Shown in pieces: positions 25,676 through 33,206 of a stretch of 64,000 bases of DNA. The notes below the pieces were generated by a model. That model saw only the letters and a list, made by a program, of their open reading frames with translations. It was not told the DNA's origin and searched no databases. Source of the stretch: Gammaproteobacteria bacterium (lineage in GTDB: Bacteria; Pseudomonadota; Gammaproteobacteria; Chromatiales; Chromatiaceae). The stretch is taken from contig JASBTJ010000053.1 of the NCBI GenBank assembly GCA_030148485.1, positions 1 through 64,000 of the forward strand, in the 5' to 3' direction. The first letter of the stretch is position 1, and every line of letters begins with the position of its first letter. The translations under genes and the position numbers were made by a program.

Positions 25676-25721
25676 GCATAACAAGGCGCTCAAAGGGATG
25701 CGCTACGCGCACCCGTTAGCT
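25676..25721 (+). repeat. attC site 5 (short)
   Basis: 46 bp between GCATAAC and GTTAGCT with stem GGGATGCGCTACGCGCACCC. The 5' arm AACAAGGCGCTCAA matches the classical consensus, but the opposite arm lacks the paired L box, so this site may be truncated or weak. It marks the outer end of the recognisable array. Confidence 0.65.
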
Positions 25722-25728
25722 TGTTCGT

Positions 25729-25995
25729 TCATTCCTCGCCGCCGATGCGCTTATGAATCATTTCTGCAGGCCATACGTGTTTCAGGTACCACGCGGCGAG
25801 CGGGTCTCCCCACTGGACCAAAAAACCCAACGGGTCGCGCTGGTATGACCGCCACTTCGCCGCGTGACAATCTGCGCCTCGCCTACCCTGGCTATCTAGA
25901 AAATGCGACAGCATCGTGTAATCAAGACAGTCGCGAACCCAGCCGATAAAACCAGACAGGTCGTCTGATTGATTGCAGTCAATGATTCGCGTCAC
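25729..25995 (-). CDS. Hypothetical phage protein
   Basis: 88 residues, MTRIIDCNQSDDLSGFIGWVRDCLDY, tryptophan-rich (PLAAWYLKHVWPAEM). It overlaps the upstream small gene by four bases, so it belongs to the phage operon; its stop lies 8 bp outside attC site 5. No family recognised. Confidence 0.55.
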   Translation of the reverse strand: MTRIIDCNQSDDLSGFIGWVRDCLDYTMLSHFLDSQGRRGADCHAAKWRSYQRDPLGFLVQWGDPLAAWYLKHVWPAEMIHKRIGGEE

Positions 25996-26117
25996 TGGGT
26001 AGCCCTGACCGCCGCATCGGCGGCATCCATGTCGCCGACAACCGTGTATGCGGCGAGGACGATCACGACAAAAATCGTGCAGTACATCGCATCAACAATA
26101 CGTTCAGTCCAGATCAT
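25992..26117 (-). CDS. 41-residue membrane protein
   Basis: MIWTERIVDAMYCTIFVVIVL and onward, with one transmembrane helix at residues 9-28 and a short acidic-alanine tail. ATGA overlaps at both ends with the flanking genes support translation. Unknown role. Confidence 0.5.
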   Translation of the reverse strand: MIWTERIVDAMYCTIFVVIVLAAYTVVGDMDAADAAVRATQ

Positions 26118-26695
26118 GGCAGGTCCTCTTCGTAACAGCCCGATGCGGCGACGATTTGGCCTGCGCTGCCTGCCAAGCACGCTGACGGCGGCTGTGGGTA
26201 CGGTACACGGCCAACAGATCGCCCTGGCGGCGCGGTGGTTTCCCAACCAATAGACGCTTTATCGTCGAGTGGCTGGCGGTAAGTTGCGCCCTGTTCGGCA
26301 GGTTCCAGGAAACCCCACCGCTTGCGCCGTGGGCCGTGCACGAACAGCGTCCATGTGTCAGGCGATGCGGTATGAATACGGTGCAGACTGCGGGCATTGA
26401 GCAGGTTTGGCCGCCACCAACAACGGCGAACGTACCGTGCCACCCAGCCCGCGTCCGGCGTCAACCAGCGCACAGACTCTTCGATGTAGTGACCAACCAG
26501 CACAATCGAGACGGCCCATGGCCACGGGTGATCATGCACATGTCTGTCCTGATCAGGCGACACAAACCGGTGCAGGTACACAGTCGCACCAAACAGCGAC
26601 CCCACGTAGTACCGCTCGAGGTACGGTGCATCGTCCACACAGATCAGGCGGGCCGGCAGCCTAGCGGTCAAGCGATATAGCGCCTGCCTGATCAT
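26114..26695 (-). CDS. Cupin-like phage protein
   Basis: 193 residues. Residues 25-135 carry a cupin pattern: LERYYVGSLFGATVYLHRFV and RHVHDHPWPWAVSIVLVGHY with the metal-type histidines, then LHRIHTASPDTWTLFVHG. Small cupins of this sort are common in tailed-phage accessory regions, where their reaction is unknown. Overlaps its neighbours by four bases on each side. Confidence 0.65.
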   Translation of the reverse strand: MIRQALYRLTARLPARLICVDDAPYLERYYVGSLFGATVYLHRFVSPDQDRHVHDHPWPWAVSIVLVGHYIEESVRWLTPDAGWVARYVRRCWWRPNLLNARSLHRIHTASPDTWTLFVHGPRRKRWGFLEPAEQGATYRQPLDDKASIGWETTAPPGRSVGRVPYPQPPSACLAGSAGQIVAASGCYEEDLP

Positions 26696-26907
26696 TGGCT
26701 GACCGCCACAAACTCGCCGTCATCGTCTTCAAATGGGTCGCTGAATAATTCGCGCTGCGCGTTAAATCCGCAGGACTCAAGCTCATCAACAAGGCGCGGC
26801 CCAGTTGCGCGGCGCTTCAACTCTGCGGCCGCCTCGGGGTCGAACTCAGCGTAGTGAACAAGGTCTTGCACATGCATGGTACTGGTCATCTGCTTTGAAA
26901 ATGGCAT
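26692..26907 (-). CDS. Small acidic phage protein
   Basis: 71 residues, MPFSKQMTSTMHVQDLVHYA, with an acidic C-terminal end (SDPFEDDDGEF). AGGAGG sits four bases before the ATG. Encoded directly downstream of the sliding clamp. The acidic tail with a phenylalanine could mimic a clamp- or SSB-tail peptide, but this is inference. Confidence 0.5.
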   Translation of the reverse strand: MPFSKQMTSTMHVQDLVHYAEFDPEAAAELKRRATGPRLVDELESCGFNAQRELFSDPFEDDDGEFVAVSQ

Positions 26908-26915
26908 GCCTCCTC

Positions 26916-27986
26916 CTATACCCGAACGTGGGCTATGTAGTGAACGTCAGTCCTGTCTGACCGGCTGAGTTGCAACAACTGCAATTTGTCTGTCGCACGC
27001 CAGGCAACCTTGCCGCCCAGGGCGCGCAGGGCATCGGACAACAGTCCGGCGTCAACGGGGATCTGTGTGGGCTCCTGCACATTGGTTTCGATATGGAACT
27101 CGTCCACGCCATCGCCGCGAAGCGTATGGACCTCGGCTGTGTCACCATCAACATTTATTGTTACGGCGCAATATCCGCTGTTGTTGGAGCCAAACGGTCG
27201 TACACGGCTTAGTGCACCTATTACTTCAGCGACGTCGACGCAGCCAACGATCGGGACACCGTCGAAGGCGTCAATTTGGTTTGACAAGTCAGGGAATCGG
27301 CCACTGATCAGCCGCGTGACCACCTGCAACGTGTCAGACTGAACCAGCAGCGCAAAGGGGTTTTGTGCATCGCCGAATAGCCTGCACGTTGCCCGCTCTT
27401 TTGATAGCACGTTGCGCACGGCGGTGACCGACCCAGCCGGCACGATCATGGGCGCCAGATCACCATGCATTGGCATATACGCAAATCTAAATCCATCTGT
27501 TGCGGCAGCATAGCCACTGCCAAGGTGCACGCCCTGACAAAAGGGTCTGTGATCTTCTGGCGCACAGGCGTAGGCCAATCGGGTCAGCGCGGCGACCATT
27601 TCGTCGGGCAACACGCTCACGTCAAACCCATCGTCAGTCTGAATACCGGGCCAATCCTCGGCGCAAAACGAATCAAACGTGAAGCGGCGCCGACCGTGCC
27701 GCAGCGTGATGCGCTCGCCCTCGTGAACCAACTCGCCGGCGCCTTCCAAGCCCTGTGTCGCCGCTTTCAATCTAACCGGGCAAAGGGTTCCGGAACCCCC
27801 CTCCAAAACCTCCGCCTGGACGTATGCGGTCACCTCCTTTTCGGTGTCACTGGTGGTGTAGCTAAGGCGCTGCCGCTCGGCGTCTGCGCAAACCAACGCC
27901 GTTTCAAGAATCGGCAGCGTGCTGCGCCGGGAAACGCCAGTAGCGATGGCGGTGCGCAGCTCGACCAGATCGATCACAACGCGCAT
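26916..27986 (-). CDS. DNA polymerase III beta subunit (sliding clamp) homologue
   Basis: 356 residues, close to the length of bacterial DnaN (about 366). Segments typical of the three-domain clamp are visible: RRSTLPILETALVCAD, RLSYTTSDTEKEVTAYV, VHLGSGYAAATDGFRFAYM, RLISGRFPDL and a C-terminal LQLLQLSRSD. It would encircle DNA and tether polymerase. A phage-encoded clamp of bacterial type is uncommon and suggests the phage supplies its own replisome processivity factor or competes with the host clamp. The start overlaps the recombinase stop by 13 bp. Confidence 0.82.
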   Translation of the reverse strand: MRVVIDLVELRTAIATGVSRRSTLPILETALVCADAERQRLSYTTSDTEKEVTAYVQAEVLEGGSGTLCPVRLKAATQGLEGAGELVHEGERITLRHGRRRFTFDSFCAEDWPGIQTDDGFDVSVLPDEMVAALTRLAYACAPEDHRPFCQGVHLGSGYAAATDGFRFAYMPMHGDLAPMIVPAGSVTAVRNVLSKERATCRLFGDAQNPFALLVQSDTLQVVTRLISGRFPDLSNQIDAFDGVPIVGCVDVAEVIGALSRVRPFGSNNSGYCAVTINVDGDTAEVHTLRGDGVDEFHIETNVQEPTQIPVDAGLLSDALRALGGKVAWRATDKLQLLQLSRSDRTDVHYIAHVRV

Positions 27987-28960
27987 GGCTCGTCCTCAGC
28001 GCTGTCGCCAAATGGCGCCTCTCTGCGCAGCCGGTTACGCAGCTTGCTCGCTGCCTGTGCACCGTACATGTCGGCGGTGGTCGACTTGTTTTCGTGGCCG
28101 GCCAATAGGTGCGCCAAATGCAGGTCGCCGCGTTCGATGGCATCGCCAATGCGGCTATGCCGCAGCAAGTGGCAGTGCAGCGCCGGCATCCCCGCGGCGG
28201 ACGCCCACAATTTGATGCGTGCTTGAATCGATTGGCGCGACACGCGGGTGCCCCGCTCCGTCAGGAACAATGCCGGGCACGGCCTGCGGGACTGAAACAA
28301 TGGGCGCACTTCAATCCAGCGCGCAAGCCACCGCGCCGTGGCATCCGCGGTGTAAACCGTTTCCTTGATTTTCCCGCCCTTCGACTGGTACGAGACAATT
28401 CCATTGGGCCGCACGCCGCATAGCGGCACTTGATCCGGGTCATGCAAATCCAGGCTCTGTAGCCCACCCACACGCAGTGCGGTATCGGCCATCAGCTGGA
28501 ACATGGCGCGATCGCGCACGCCCAGCCGGGTGCTGGTGTCAATGGCCGCCAGAAAACGCTGCACGGCGTCGACACTGGGGCCGACGACCTTCGGGATGTG
28601 AAAGCGCAGCGGCTCCGCCTGATCGGCAACATTATGGGCAACCAGATTGCGTTTTGCTGCCCACTTGAAAAAGCCCTTGACCGTGGCCAAGCGACGCGCG
28701 GCAGTACGTGGGCTATTGCCCTCGCCGTCAATCAGCGCGGCGATAAAATCCTCAACATCCTGCACGCGGACCTGCTGCAAGGTCAGAATGTCGGCGGCAG
28801 CCAGAAATCCGGCAAACAGTTGCAGGTCGCTACCGTAAGCCGTAATCGTTGCCTGCGCCACGCCGTGGCTGCGCTTATGTTCCAGGTATCGCAAGCATGC
28901 CGTCGGCACGTTGTCTGCGGCGCGGGGTGTGCGGGGTGTAAAGCTCAAGACGTCAGACAT
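27974..28960 (-). CDS. Phage tyrosine recombinase
   Basis: 328 residues. The SAM-like domain covers residues 15-110. Catalytic pieces are R in TALRVGGLQSLDL, lysine in SYQSKGGKIKETV, HxxR in CHLLRHSRIGDAI and AGHENKSTTADMY for the late histidine and tyrosine. The start MSDVLSFTPRTP overlaps the upstream stop by 8 bp. It is not next to either attachment junction, so it may act in an internal rearrangement, dimer resolution or a lost integration site. Confidence 0.8.
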   Translation of the reverse strand: MSDVLSFTPRTPRAADNVPTACLRYLEHKRSHGVAQATITAYGSDLQLFAGFLAAADILTLQQVRVQDVEDFIAALIDGEGNSPRTAARRLATVKGFFKWAAKRNLVAHNVADQAEPLRFHIPKVVGPSVDAVQRFLAAIDTSTRLGVRDRAMFQLMADTALRVGGLQSLDLHDPDQVPLCGVRPNGIVSYQSKGGKIKETVYTADATARWLARWIEVRPLFQSRRPCPALFLTERGTRVSRQSIQARIKLWASAAGMPALHCHLLRHSRIGDAIERGDLHLAHLLAGHENKSTTADMYGAQAASKLRNRLRREAPFGDSAEDEPCAL

Positions 28961-29159
28961 AGCGGGGGCCCTCCCCGCGAAGCTCTGCAAGCAACGCGCT
29001 TCCGCGGCTGAAAATGCGGCGCCCGCGCTCAGCCTTTACAGCGTCGTCAAGTGCCAGATCCTGCATAAAATCGAGGCATTCAGACAGCGCCAAACGCAGC
29101 GCCTCCGACGCCGGTGACGCATCATATGCGTACACCACAGGGTGATCGGTCTGGATCAT
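28953..29159 (-). CDS. Hypothetical phage protein
   Basis: 68 residues, MIQTDHPVVYAYDASPASEA, helical and charged (ERGRRIFSRGSALLAEL). Starts inside an ATGA overlap with the preceding small membrane gene. No family recognised. Confidence 0.5.
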   Translation of the reverse strand: MIQTDHPVVYAYDASPASEALRLALSECLDFMQDLALDDAVKAERGRRIFSRGSALLAELRGEGPRYV

Positions 29160-29302
29160 CGTTGTATCTCCATTACCAGGGTGGTCCGGTCTTTGCCGGC
29201 TTGGTTGGTCAGTGCGTCCCACGCCAGAACCAGCGTCAGCCACAGGCAGGCAGGGACCACCATTCCGCACAGCAGGCATGCGGTCAGCTTGAACTTGTGC
29301 AC
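29156..29302 (-). CDS. 48-residue membrane protein
   Basis: GTG start; MHKFKLTACLLCGMVVPACL followed by a continuing hydrophobic helix to about residue 30, then a charged tail. It overlaps its upstream neighbour by 19 bp and its downstream neighbour by 4 bp. The cysteine-containing N-terminal helix could be a lipoprotein-like anchor, but no clear lipobox is present. Confidence 0.4.
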   Translation of the reverse strand: MHKFKLTACLLCGMVVPACLWLTLVLAWDALTNQAGKDRTTLVMEIQR

Positions 29303-29490
29303 AATGGCACCAGGATCAGTTGTTGTGCGTTGTGCCAGTCACTGCGCAGCGCACCGCGGTGGTCTCGATACTCCACGTCGTAACGCACCAAGCCGTGCCG
29401 GTCGACGTGCATGCCAACCACTCTGCCGGGACGCGCGTGATCGGCAACAACAACGCGGGCTCCCAAATCGAACGTGATATCGATGTTCAT
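29284..29490 (-). CDS. Small beta-barrel (KOW-like) protein
   Basis: 68 residues, MNIDITFDLGARVVVADHAR. The strand-turn pattern PGRVVGMHVDRHGLVRYDVEY resembles small SH3/KOW-type barrels. Function unknown. It begins 2 bp after the upstream stop. Confidence 0.5.
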   Translation of the reverse strand: MNIDITFDLGARVVVADHARPGRVVGMHVDRHGLVRYDVEYRDHRGALRSDWHNAQQLILVPLCTSSS

Positions 29491-29492
29491 CG

Positions 29493-30074
29493 TCAGCCCC
29501 TCAAGGGGTGCACGTTGGCGTTGAGCACCTTGGTGCGCATATCGCGTTTTGCCGCCAGGCAAATGCCGACCAGATCGTTCAGCTCTTTTTCAATGCGCGC
29601 CACATACGCCCGGTCAGCCGGCGTCCACTTGCCGTCAGCCAGCGCGGGCGCCATGGCGTCCACCACGTCGCTGACCTCTTTCAGCAGTTTTGACAGTGAC
29701 TCGAATTTGGCTGTGCCGTCGTCGCCCATCGGGCCGCTGTACTGGCCCCAGCGGCCGGACAACTCGTTGATACAGTCCTGCTGGTAGCGGTCCGGCAGCG
29801 CCAACAGCACCGCATCTTCCAGATCGACAGGGAATGCACCCGGCTTATCCAGCAGCCGGTCCAGCGTCTGGGCGTCGCGGCGACTGCGTTCGTATGCGTC
29901 GGCCAAGGGGCTGAACGAGACCGCCCGATCCGGCTCTGGCACGGTGGCATGGTAGATTTCACGCACCAAGGTGGCCACGGTCTCGCGGCTGGTGCGGGTG
30001 TCGCGCTTCCACCGCGCTACATAATCGTGCAGCACGGATTGGCGCGTGCACACCGGGGTATCTGCGATCATCAT
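29493..30074 (-). CDS. Possible phage regulatory protein (CII/CP76-like)
   Basis: 193 residues from MMIADTPVCTRQSVLHDYVA. The all-helical layout, with SPLADAYERSRRDAQTLDRLL near the middle and a long C-terminal helical pair, recalls the CP76/CII-like regulators of Gram-negative phages, but similarity by eye is weak. ATGA overlap with the preceding gene. Located in the early operon upstream of the recombinase and clamp. Confidence 0.45.
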   Translation of the reverse strand: MMIADTPVCTRQSVLHDYVARWKRDTRTSRETVATLVREIYHATVPEPDRAVSFSPLADAYERSRRDAQTLDRLLDKPGAFPVDLEDAVLLALPDRYQQDCINELSGRWGQYSGPMGDDGTAKFESLSKLLKEVSDVVDAMAPALADGKWTPADRAYVARIEKELNDLVGICLAAKRDMRTKVLNANVHPLRG

Positions 30075-30322
30075 GTGTTCTCCGTCTGGTGGTGCGCCGG
30101 CGTGCATAGCGCCAGCGGTGTTGTCAAATCCTCGTGCGTCAGCACGTACTCAAACAGCACGGCGGTGTCGCCGTCCGTCAGCTCTTTGACCAGCAGTGGC
30201 TGCGGTATCGGGTAGTTGCGGTAATCCCATACCGGCAAGTCGATTGCGTCGAACTCAGCGCGGCTGTGCAGGCGCACATGGAATACGCGCGGTGAATCCG
30301 GCTGAACGACCGCGCGGTTCAT
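30071..30322 (-). CDS. Hypothetical phage protein
   Basis: 83 residues, MNRAVVQPDSPRVFHVRLHS, mixed alpha/beta, no motif. Overlaps the serine recombinase stop by four bases and the next gene by four. Confidence 0.5.
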   Translation of the reverse strand: MNRAVVQPDSPRVFHVRLHSRAEFDAIDLPVWDYRNYPIPQPLLVKELTDGDTAVLFEYVLTHEDLTTPLALCTPAHHQTENT

Positions 30323-31128
30323 TCGCCACCACCCGATGAGACAGCCGTTTCTGGCGCTGCCGGCAAAGCCGGAATATGATCCAAATCATGGTGACCCTTG
30401 ACGACGCGCTGCAATGTCGATACATGCCAAAGCCGGCCGCTCAGTGTGGTGGTGCGCTGTCCGCGCTTGCGGGCCTGCCCGGCCCCAGGAGCCGGCACGC
30501 GGTCTCGGTTCAGCTTTTCTGCCAGCTTTCGGTAGCTCAGGCCCTCAGACTCCTTGAGCGCAACAATGCGCTCGCGCATGGGCCAGGTATCCGGGTCTCG
30601 GTACAGCAACCAGTCGGGATCTTCATCCGTCCCTGCATTGACCAACCGGGTACCGTACGGCGGGTGACCCCAGGGTTTGGCCTGTTCGCGCAGGCCGCGC
30701 ATCACGCGGCGCGTGCGGTGCTGAATCTTGTGGCGCTCACGCTTGGCGGCCGCCAGCTTTATGGTGAAAAAGAAGTAACCGTCCGGATCACCCGTGTCGA
30801 TCCTGTCTTCGACCAGATGCAGTTCAAGGCCCCGCCCCTCCAGCCAGTCCACGGTGTCCAGACCGTCACGGGTCTCGCGAAAACACCGCTCAAGATCGCA
30901 GGCCACAAAACCATCGGCCTGGCCGGACAGCAATGCCGCCTTGACCTGCCCGCCGCCTGGCCGATCAAAAAACCGCACACCGCCACTGATGTCGTCAACC
31001 ACCACATCGATCAGATCGTGGTCGTACAACGCGCAATATTGTTTGACCTGCTGGCGGTAAAACGCCACCGCCCGACCGCGGTCTGCCTGATCCTCGGTGG
31101 ACACCCGCACATAGCCGATCAAGCGCAT
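30319..31128 (-). CDS. Serine recombinase (resolvase/invertase family)
   Basis: 269 residues. The N-terminal resolvase domain has the catalytic serine in IGYVRVSTEDQADRG and the helical continuation ADGFVACDLERCFRETRDGL. The C-terminal part contains a recombinase-type DNA-binding region (LKESEGLSYRKLAEKLNRDRV). It is shorter than large serine integrases (usually 450 or more) and longer than minimal resolvases (about 185). Inverted repeats around it were not found, so its substrate is unknown. It is the fifth site-specific recombinase of the element. Confidence 0.82.
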   Translation of the reverse strand: MRLIGYVRVSTEDQADRGRAVAFYRQQVKQYCALYDHDLIDVVVDDISGGVRFFDRPGGGQVKAALLSGQADGFVACDLERCFRETRDGLDTVDWLEGRGLELHLVEDRIDTGDPDGYFFFTIKLAAAKRERHKIQHRTRRVMRGLREQAKPWGHPPYGTRLVNAGTDEDPDWLLYRDPDTWPMRERIVALKESEGLSYRKLAEKLNRDRVPAPGAGQARKRGQRTTTLSGRLWHVSTLQRVVKGHHDLDHIPALPAAPETAVSSGGGE

Positions 31129-31487
31129 GGCAACCCCCGCATCGTAATGGCCACGCCACGCCCCACCTTGCAGCGCTTGACCCAGCCGGCCCGTTCCAGC
31201 CGGCCCATTGCTTCGCAGATGCGGGTTACCGGCAAGCCGGTGGCGCCGGACAGCGTCCGGTAGCCGGCATTGAACACCCCTTGCGCCGGGTCTTTATGAG
31301 CAAAGGCGGCCAGCAGTACGCGCAGGTCCCGTCCGGTAAGCCGGGCATCGTTCATCACGCGGCCAGCCGGTTTGGCAGCCGCCCTGCCCGGTTGACTGGG
31401 CTGATAGCGGGCTTGGCATTCTGGGCAAATGCCCAGCGTGAGGGTGCTGGACCAGTGGCCGCAGAGTTCGCAGTAGCCGGAGGTCAT
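31119..31487 (-). CDS. Zinc-ribbon/winged-helix regulator
   Basis: 122 residues. Two CxxC pairs (YCELCGHW, GICPECQARY) form an N-terminal zinc ribbon. Residues 50-115 look like a winged helix (DLRVLLAAFAHKD, TGLPVTRICEAMGRLERAGWVK). A similar winged-helix segment occurs in the replication initiator at the right end. Likely DNA-binding; target unknown. Overlaps the recombinase start by 10 bp. Confidence 0.6.
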   Translation of the reverse strand: MTSGYCELCGHWSSTLTLGICPECQARYQPSQPGRAAAKPAGRVMNDARLTGRDLRVLLAAFAHKDPAQGVFNAGYRTLSGATGLPVTRICEAMGRLERAGWVKRCKVGRGVAITMRGLPCA

Positions 31488-31657
31488 CAGGCGGCCTTCT
31501 CGCGCCGCATCGATTGGCGCAGCCGCATGATAATTTCCGTGTTCCGGCTGCGACCGTTAACCCGCGCCTGCAGGTCTATATAAGCCATTAAATCTGCCGG
31601 CAGCCGCACATTGGTTGCTGGATCTTTGGCTGTAGCTTGTGGTCGTTGCTCGGTCAT
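31487..31657 (-). CDS. Arc-like ribbon-helix-helix protein A
   Basis: 56 residues, MTEQRPQATAKDPATNVRLP, with the ribbon-helix-helix core NVRLPADLMAYIDLQARVNGRSRNTEIIMRL. First gene of the leftward early operon, opposed to a second Arc-like gene. Probably an autorepressor binding the TRGCCCA half-sites between the two genes. A start 12 bp upstream is possible. Confidence 0.72.
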   Translation of the reverse strand: MTEQRPQATAKDPATNVRLPADLMAYIDLQARVNGRSRNTEIIMRLRQSMRREKAA

Positions 31658-31658
31658 A

Positions 31659-31707
31659 TGGCCCACCATGGTCTATCGATGGGCTAAGAATGGCCCACGG
31701 TGGGCTA
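31659..31707. promoter_or_regulatory. Operators shared by two divergent Arc-like genes
   Basis: Four half-sites of form TRGCCCA alternate in direction: TGGCCCA 31659-31665, TGGGCTA 31680-31686, TGGCCCA 31691-31697 and TGGGCTA 31701-31707. The last two form the dyad TGGCCCACGGTGGGCTA. Arc-family dimers read such short half-sites pairwise. The divergent start codons flank the sites. Confidence 0.65.
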
Positions 31708-31741
31708 TTGCGCAAGTTTTTTTTTAAGGGACAATGGCACA

Positions 31742-32056
31742 ATGGCACGCGAAGACCCACTGTTCAGGCTGCGAATGCCTGAAGACTTAAAAGCGACGCT
31801 GCAGCAGGCCGCCAAACGGAATCACCGCAGTTTGAATGCGGAGATAGTGGCGCGGCTTGAATCCACCGTGGGCGTGGACGTATCCGGGGTTTCTGAGCCA
31901 CATGCCGCGTATCACCTGTTAAACCAGCATCAGGCCGACTTGCTCGGCCAATTTATTAAGGCCACGCGTGACGCCGCCATGGCTCCAGCATACGTGAGTC
32001 ACCAAACAAACAAGAAAAGCACCCGCAGTGAAAAACCGGACAAAAAAACAGCTTAG
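31742..32056 (+). CDS. Arc-like ribbon-helix-helix protein B
   Basis: 104 residues. N-terminal RHH domain PLFRLRMPEDLKATLQQAAKRNHRSLNAEIVARLE, as in P22 Arc/Mnt, followed by a C-terminal extension that may mediate oligomerisation. AGGGA precedes the ATG. Divergent from Arc-like A across the shared operators, reminiscent of the P22 immI switch. Confidence 0.8.
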   Translation: MAREDPLFRLRMPEDLKATLQQAAKRNHRSLNAEIVARLESTVGVDVSGVSEPHAAYHLLNQHQADLLGQFIKATRDAAMAPAYVSHQTNKKSTRSEKPDKKTA

Positions 32057-32516
32057 CGCGGCAATCTTCATGTGCGTGATTGTCGTAGTTGCTTATGTGG
32101 CGTCACCACGGTATGCGGTATGGGCGTGGTCCAGCGCCGCCCAGCGCGGAGACTTGGCAACGTACGACAGCTATATTTCGCGGCGTGACTTGGAACGCTC
32201 CCTTGAGACGTTGTTTATATCTCGCGGAGGATTTAACGAAGACACGCTGCCGCTGCTGATGCAGGCTTCAAGCCTGCTGACGACGCCCGGTGCGTTGTTG
32301 CCGCTTATTGGTGCGGCCACCAGCGATACCCCCGCACTGGCGGCCAGCCAAGCTGGCTACGACAGCTCGGGGCTGCGCTCAGCTGGGTTTACCTCTTTAG
32401 CCCGTTTCGAGACACGGTTTCGCCATGCGGTGCTTTTGTGGCGTTTTGATGTGCCCAGAGGATGGCAAATTGTGGGCGTCAAAATGAGTGCTTCAGAACG
32501 GGCCACAGTAGACTAG
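32028..32516 (+). CDS. DUF2939-like membrane-anchored protein
   Basis: 162 residues from GTG, overlapping the Arc-like gene by 29 bp. One N-terminal membrane helix (LSAAIFMCVIVVVAYVA) then AWSSAAQRGDLATYDSYISRRDLERSL, typical of DUF2939 proteins. Because it is cotranscribed with a plus-strand regulator in the immunity region, it could be expressed in the lysogen, for instance in superinfection exclusion; this is inference. Confidence 0.6.
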   Translation: MKNRTKKQLSAAIFMCVIVVVAYVASPRYAVWAWSSAAQRGDLATYDSYISRRDLERSLETLFISRGGFNEDTLPLLMQASSLLTTPGALLPLIGAATSDTPALAASQAGYDSSGLRSAGFTSLARFETRFRHAVLLWRFDVPRGWQIVGVKMSASERATVD

Positions 32517-32536
32517 AACTGATGCGCACTACACAA

Positions 32537-32794
32537 TCAGCGTAGCGCCATTGCGGCGTGCAGCAGCCACGCTGCATACCCCATTAAATGCTTCTGTACA
32601 TCCTCTACCCTTCCGCACTGCAGGCATTCAACGTCGGCGACGATGTCGCTGGCCATGGTCTCTAATGACGTCGCCACTGGCGCTGTTTGGCGAACCCTAT
32701 TCGCCTCCCGCATCACCGCCCTGCGGTATAATACGTCAGCTCGCTCGCGAGTCTGCCCACGGTCCACGCCTGTTCGGATGACTGCCTTGTCCAT
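32537..32794 (-). CDS. Hypothetical protein divergent from the repressor
   Basis: 85 residues, MDKAVIRTGVDRGQTRERAD, helical, with a CLQCGRVEDVQ pair of cysteines. The start has a strong AAGGAG ribosome-binding site. Its position opposite the repressor, sharing the operator region, is that of a cro-type or early anti-repressor gene, but no helix-turn-helix is obvious. Confidence 0.5.
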   Translation of the reverse strand: MDKAVIRTGVDRGQTRERADVLYRRAVMREANRVRQTAPVATSLETMASDIVADVECLQCGRVEDVQKHLMGYAAWLLHAAMALR

Positions 32795-32871
32795 GGTATC
32801 TCCTTTGTTGACCCGTTGTATTTTTATGGTCGGTCAGTTTTAACAACACGGTAGAGGTCCACGCAATAGCC

Positions 32872-32931
32872 TGGACACCAACTGTCCAGATTTGACCAAC
32901 AAACCCGCCCTTTTTGGACACTCGGTGTCCA
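32872..32931. promoter_or_regulatory. Duplicated repressor operator
   Basis: Two copies of the dyad TGGACA-N5-TGTCCA lie at 32872-32888 and 32915-32931, 43 bp apart (about four helical turns). The spacers are CCAAC and CTCGG. They sit between the divergent 32537-32794 gene and the repressor, the second one just before the repressor ATG, suggesting autoregulation. I saw no further copies elsewhere in the element. Confidence 0.75.
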
Positions 32932-32937
32932 GTCTGC

Positions 32938-33204
32938 ATGCCCACGTTAGCCGATAGACAAGCCACCGCGGCCCGTATTTTGGCCGCTCGCCTGCACGCG
33001 GGCCTTTCACGTGCACAAGCTGCCGAACGATTGAAGATCAGCGAAAAAACCATACAGCGGCTGGAGGAAATTGGCACTGACAGCCGGTTGATGATCCGGC
33101 GGCTGGCCCGCGTGTACGGCGTCAGCCCGATTCTCTTGGGCTATTCCACCGCCGAGCTGACAGCCTTCATTGCCGAGGTGGCGGCCAAGGGGCTGCGCTA
33201 TTGA
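32938..33204 (+). CDS. XRE-family phage repressor
   Basis: 88 residues from MPTLADRQATAARILAARLH; a TTG eight codons earlier lies inside the operator and is less likely. Helix-turn-helix in GLSRAQAAERLKISEKTIQRLEE, followed by RLARVYGVSPILLGYSTAEL typical of small XRE regulators. It lacks a LexA-like autocleavage domain, so induction would not be by classical RecA cleavage. It probably binds the duplicated dyad upstream. Confidence 0.78.
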   Translation: MPTLADRQATAARILAARLHAGLSRAQAAERLKISEKTIQRLEEIGTDSRLMIRRLARVYGVSPILLGYSTAELTAFIAEVAAKGLRY

Positions 33205-33206
33205 TG

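Noticed and set aside
32914-32937. TTG start for the XRE repressor
   Set aside because: It would place the first codons within the operator dyad; the ATG at 32938 gives a normal protein.
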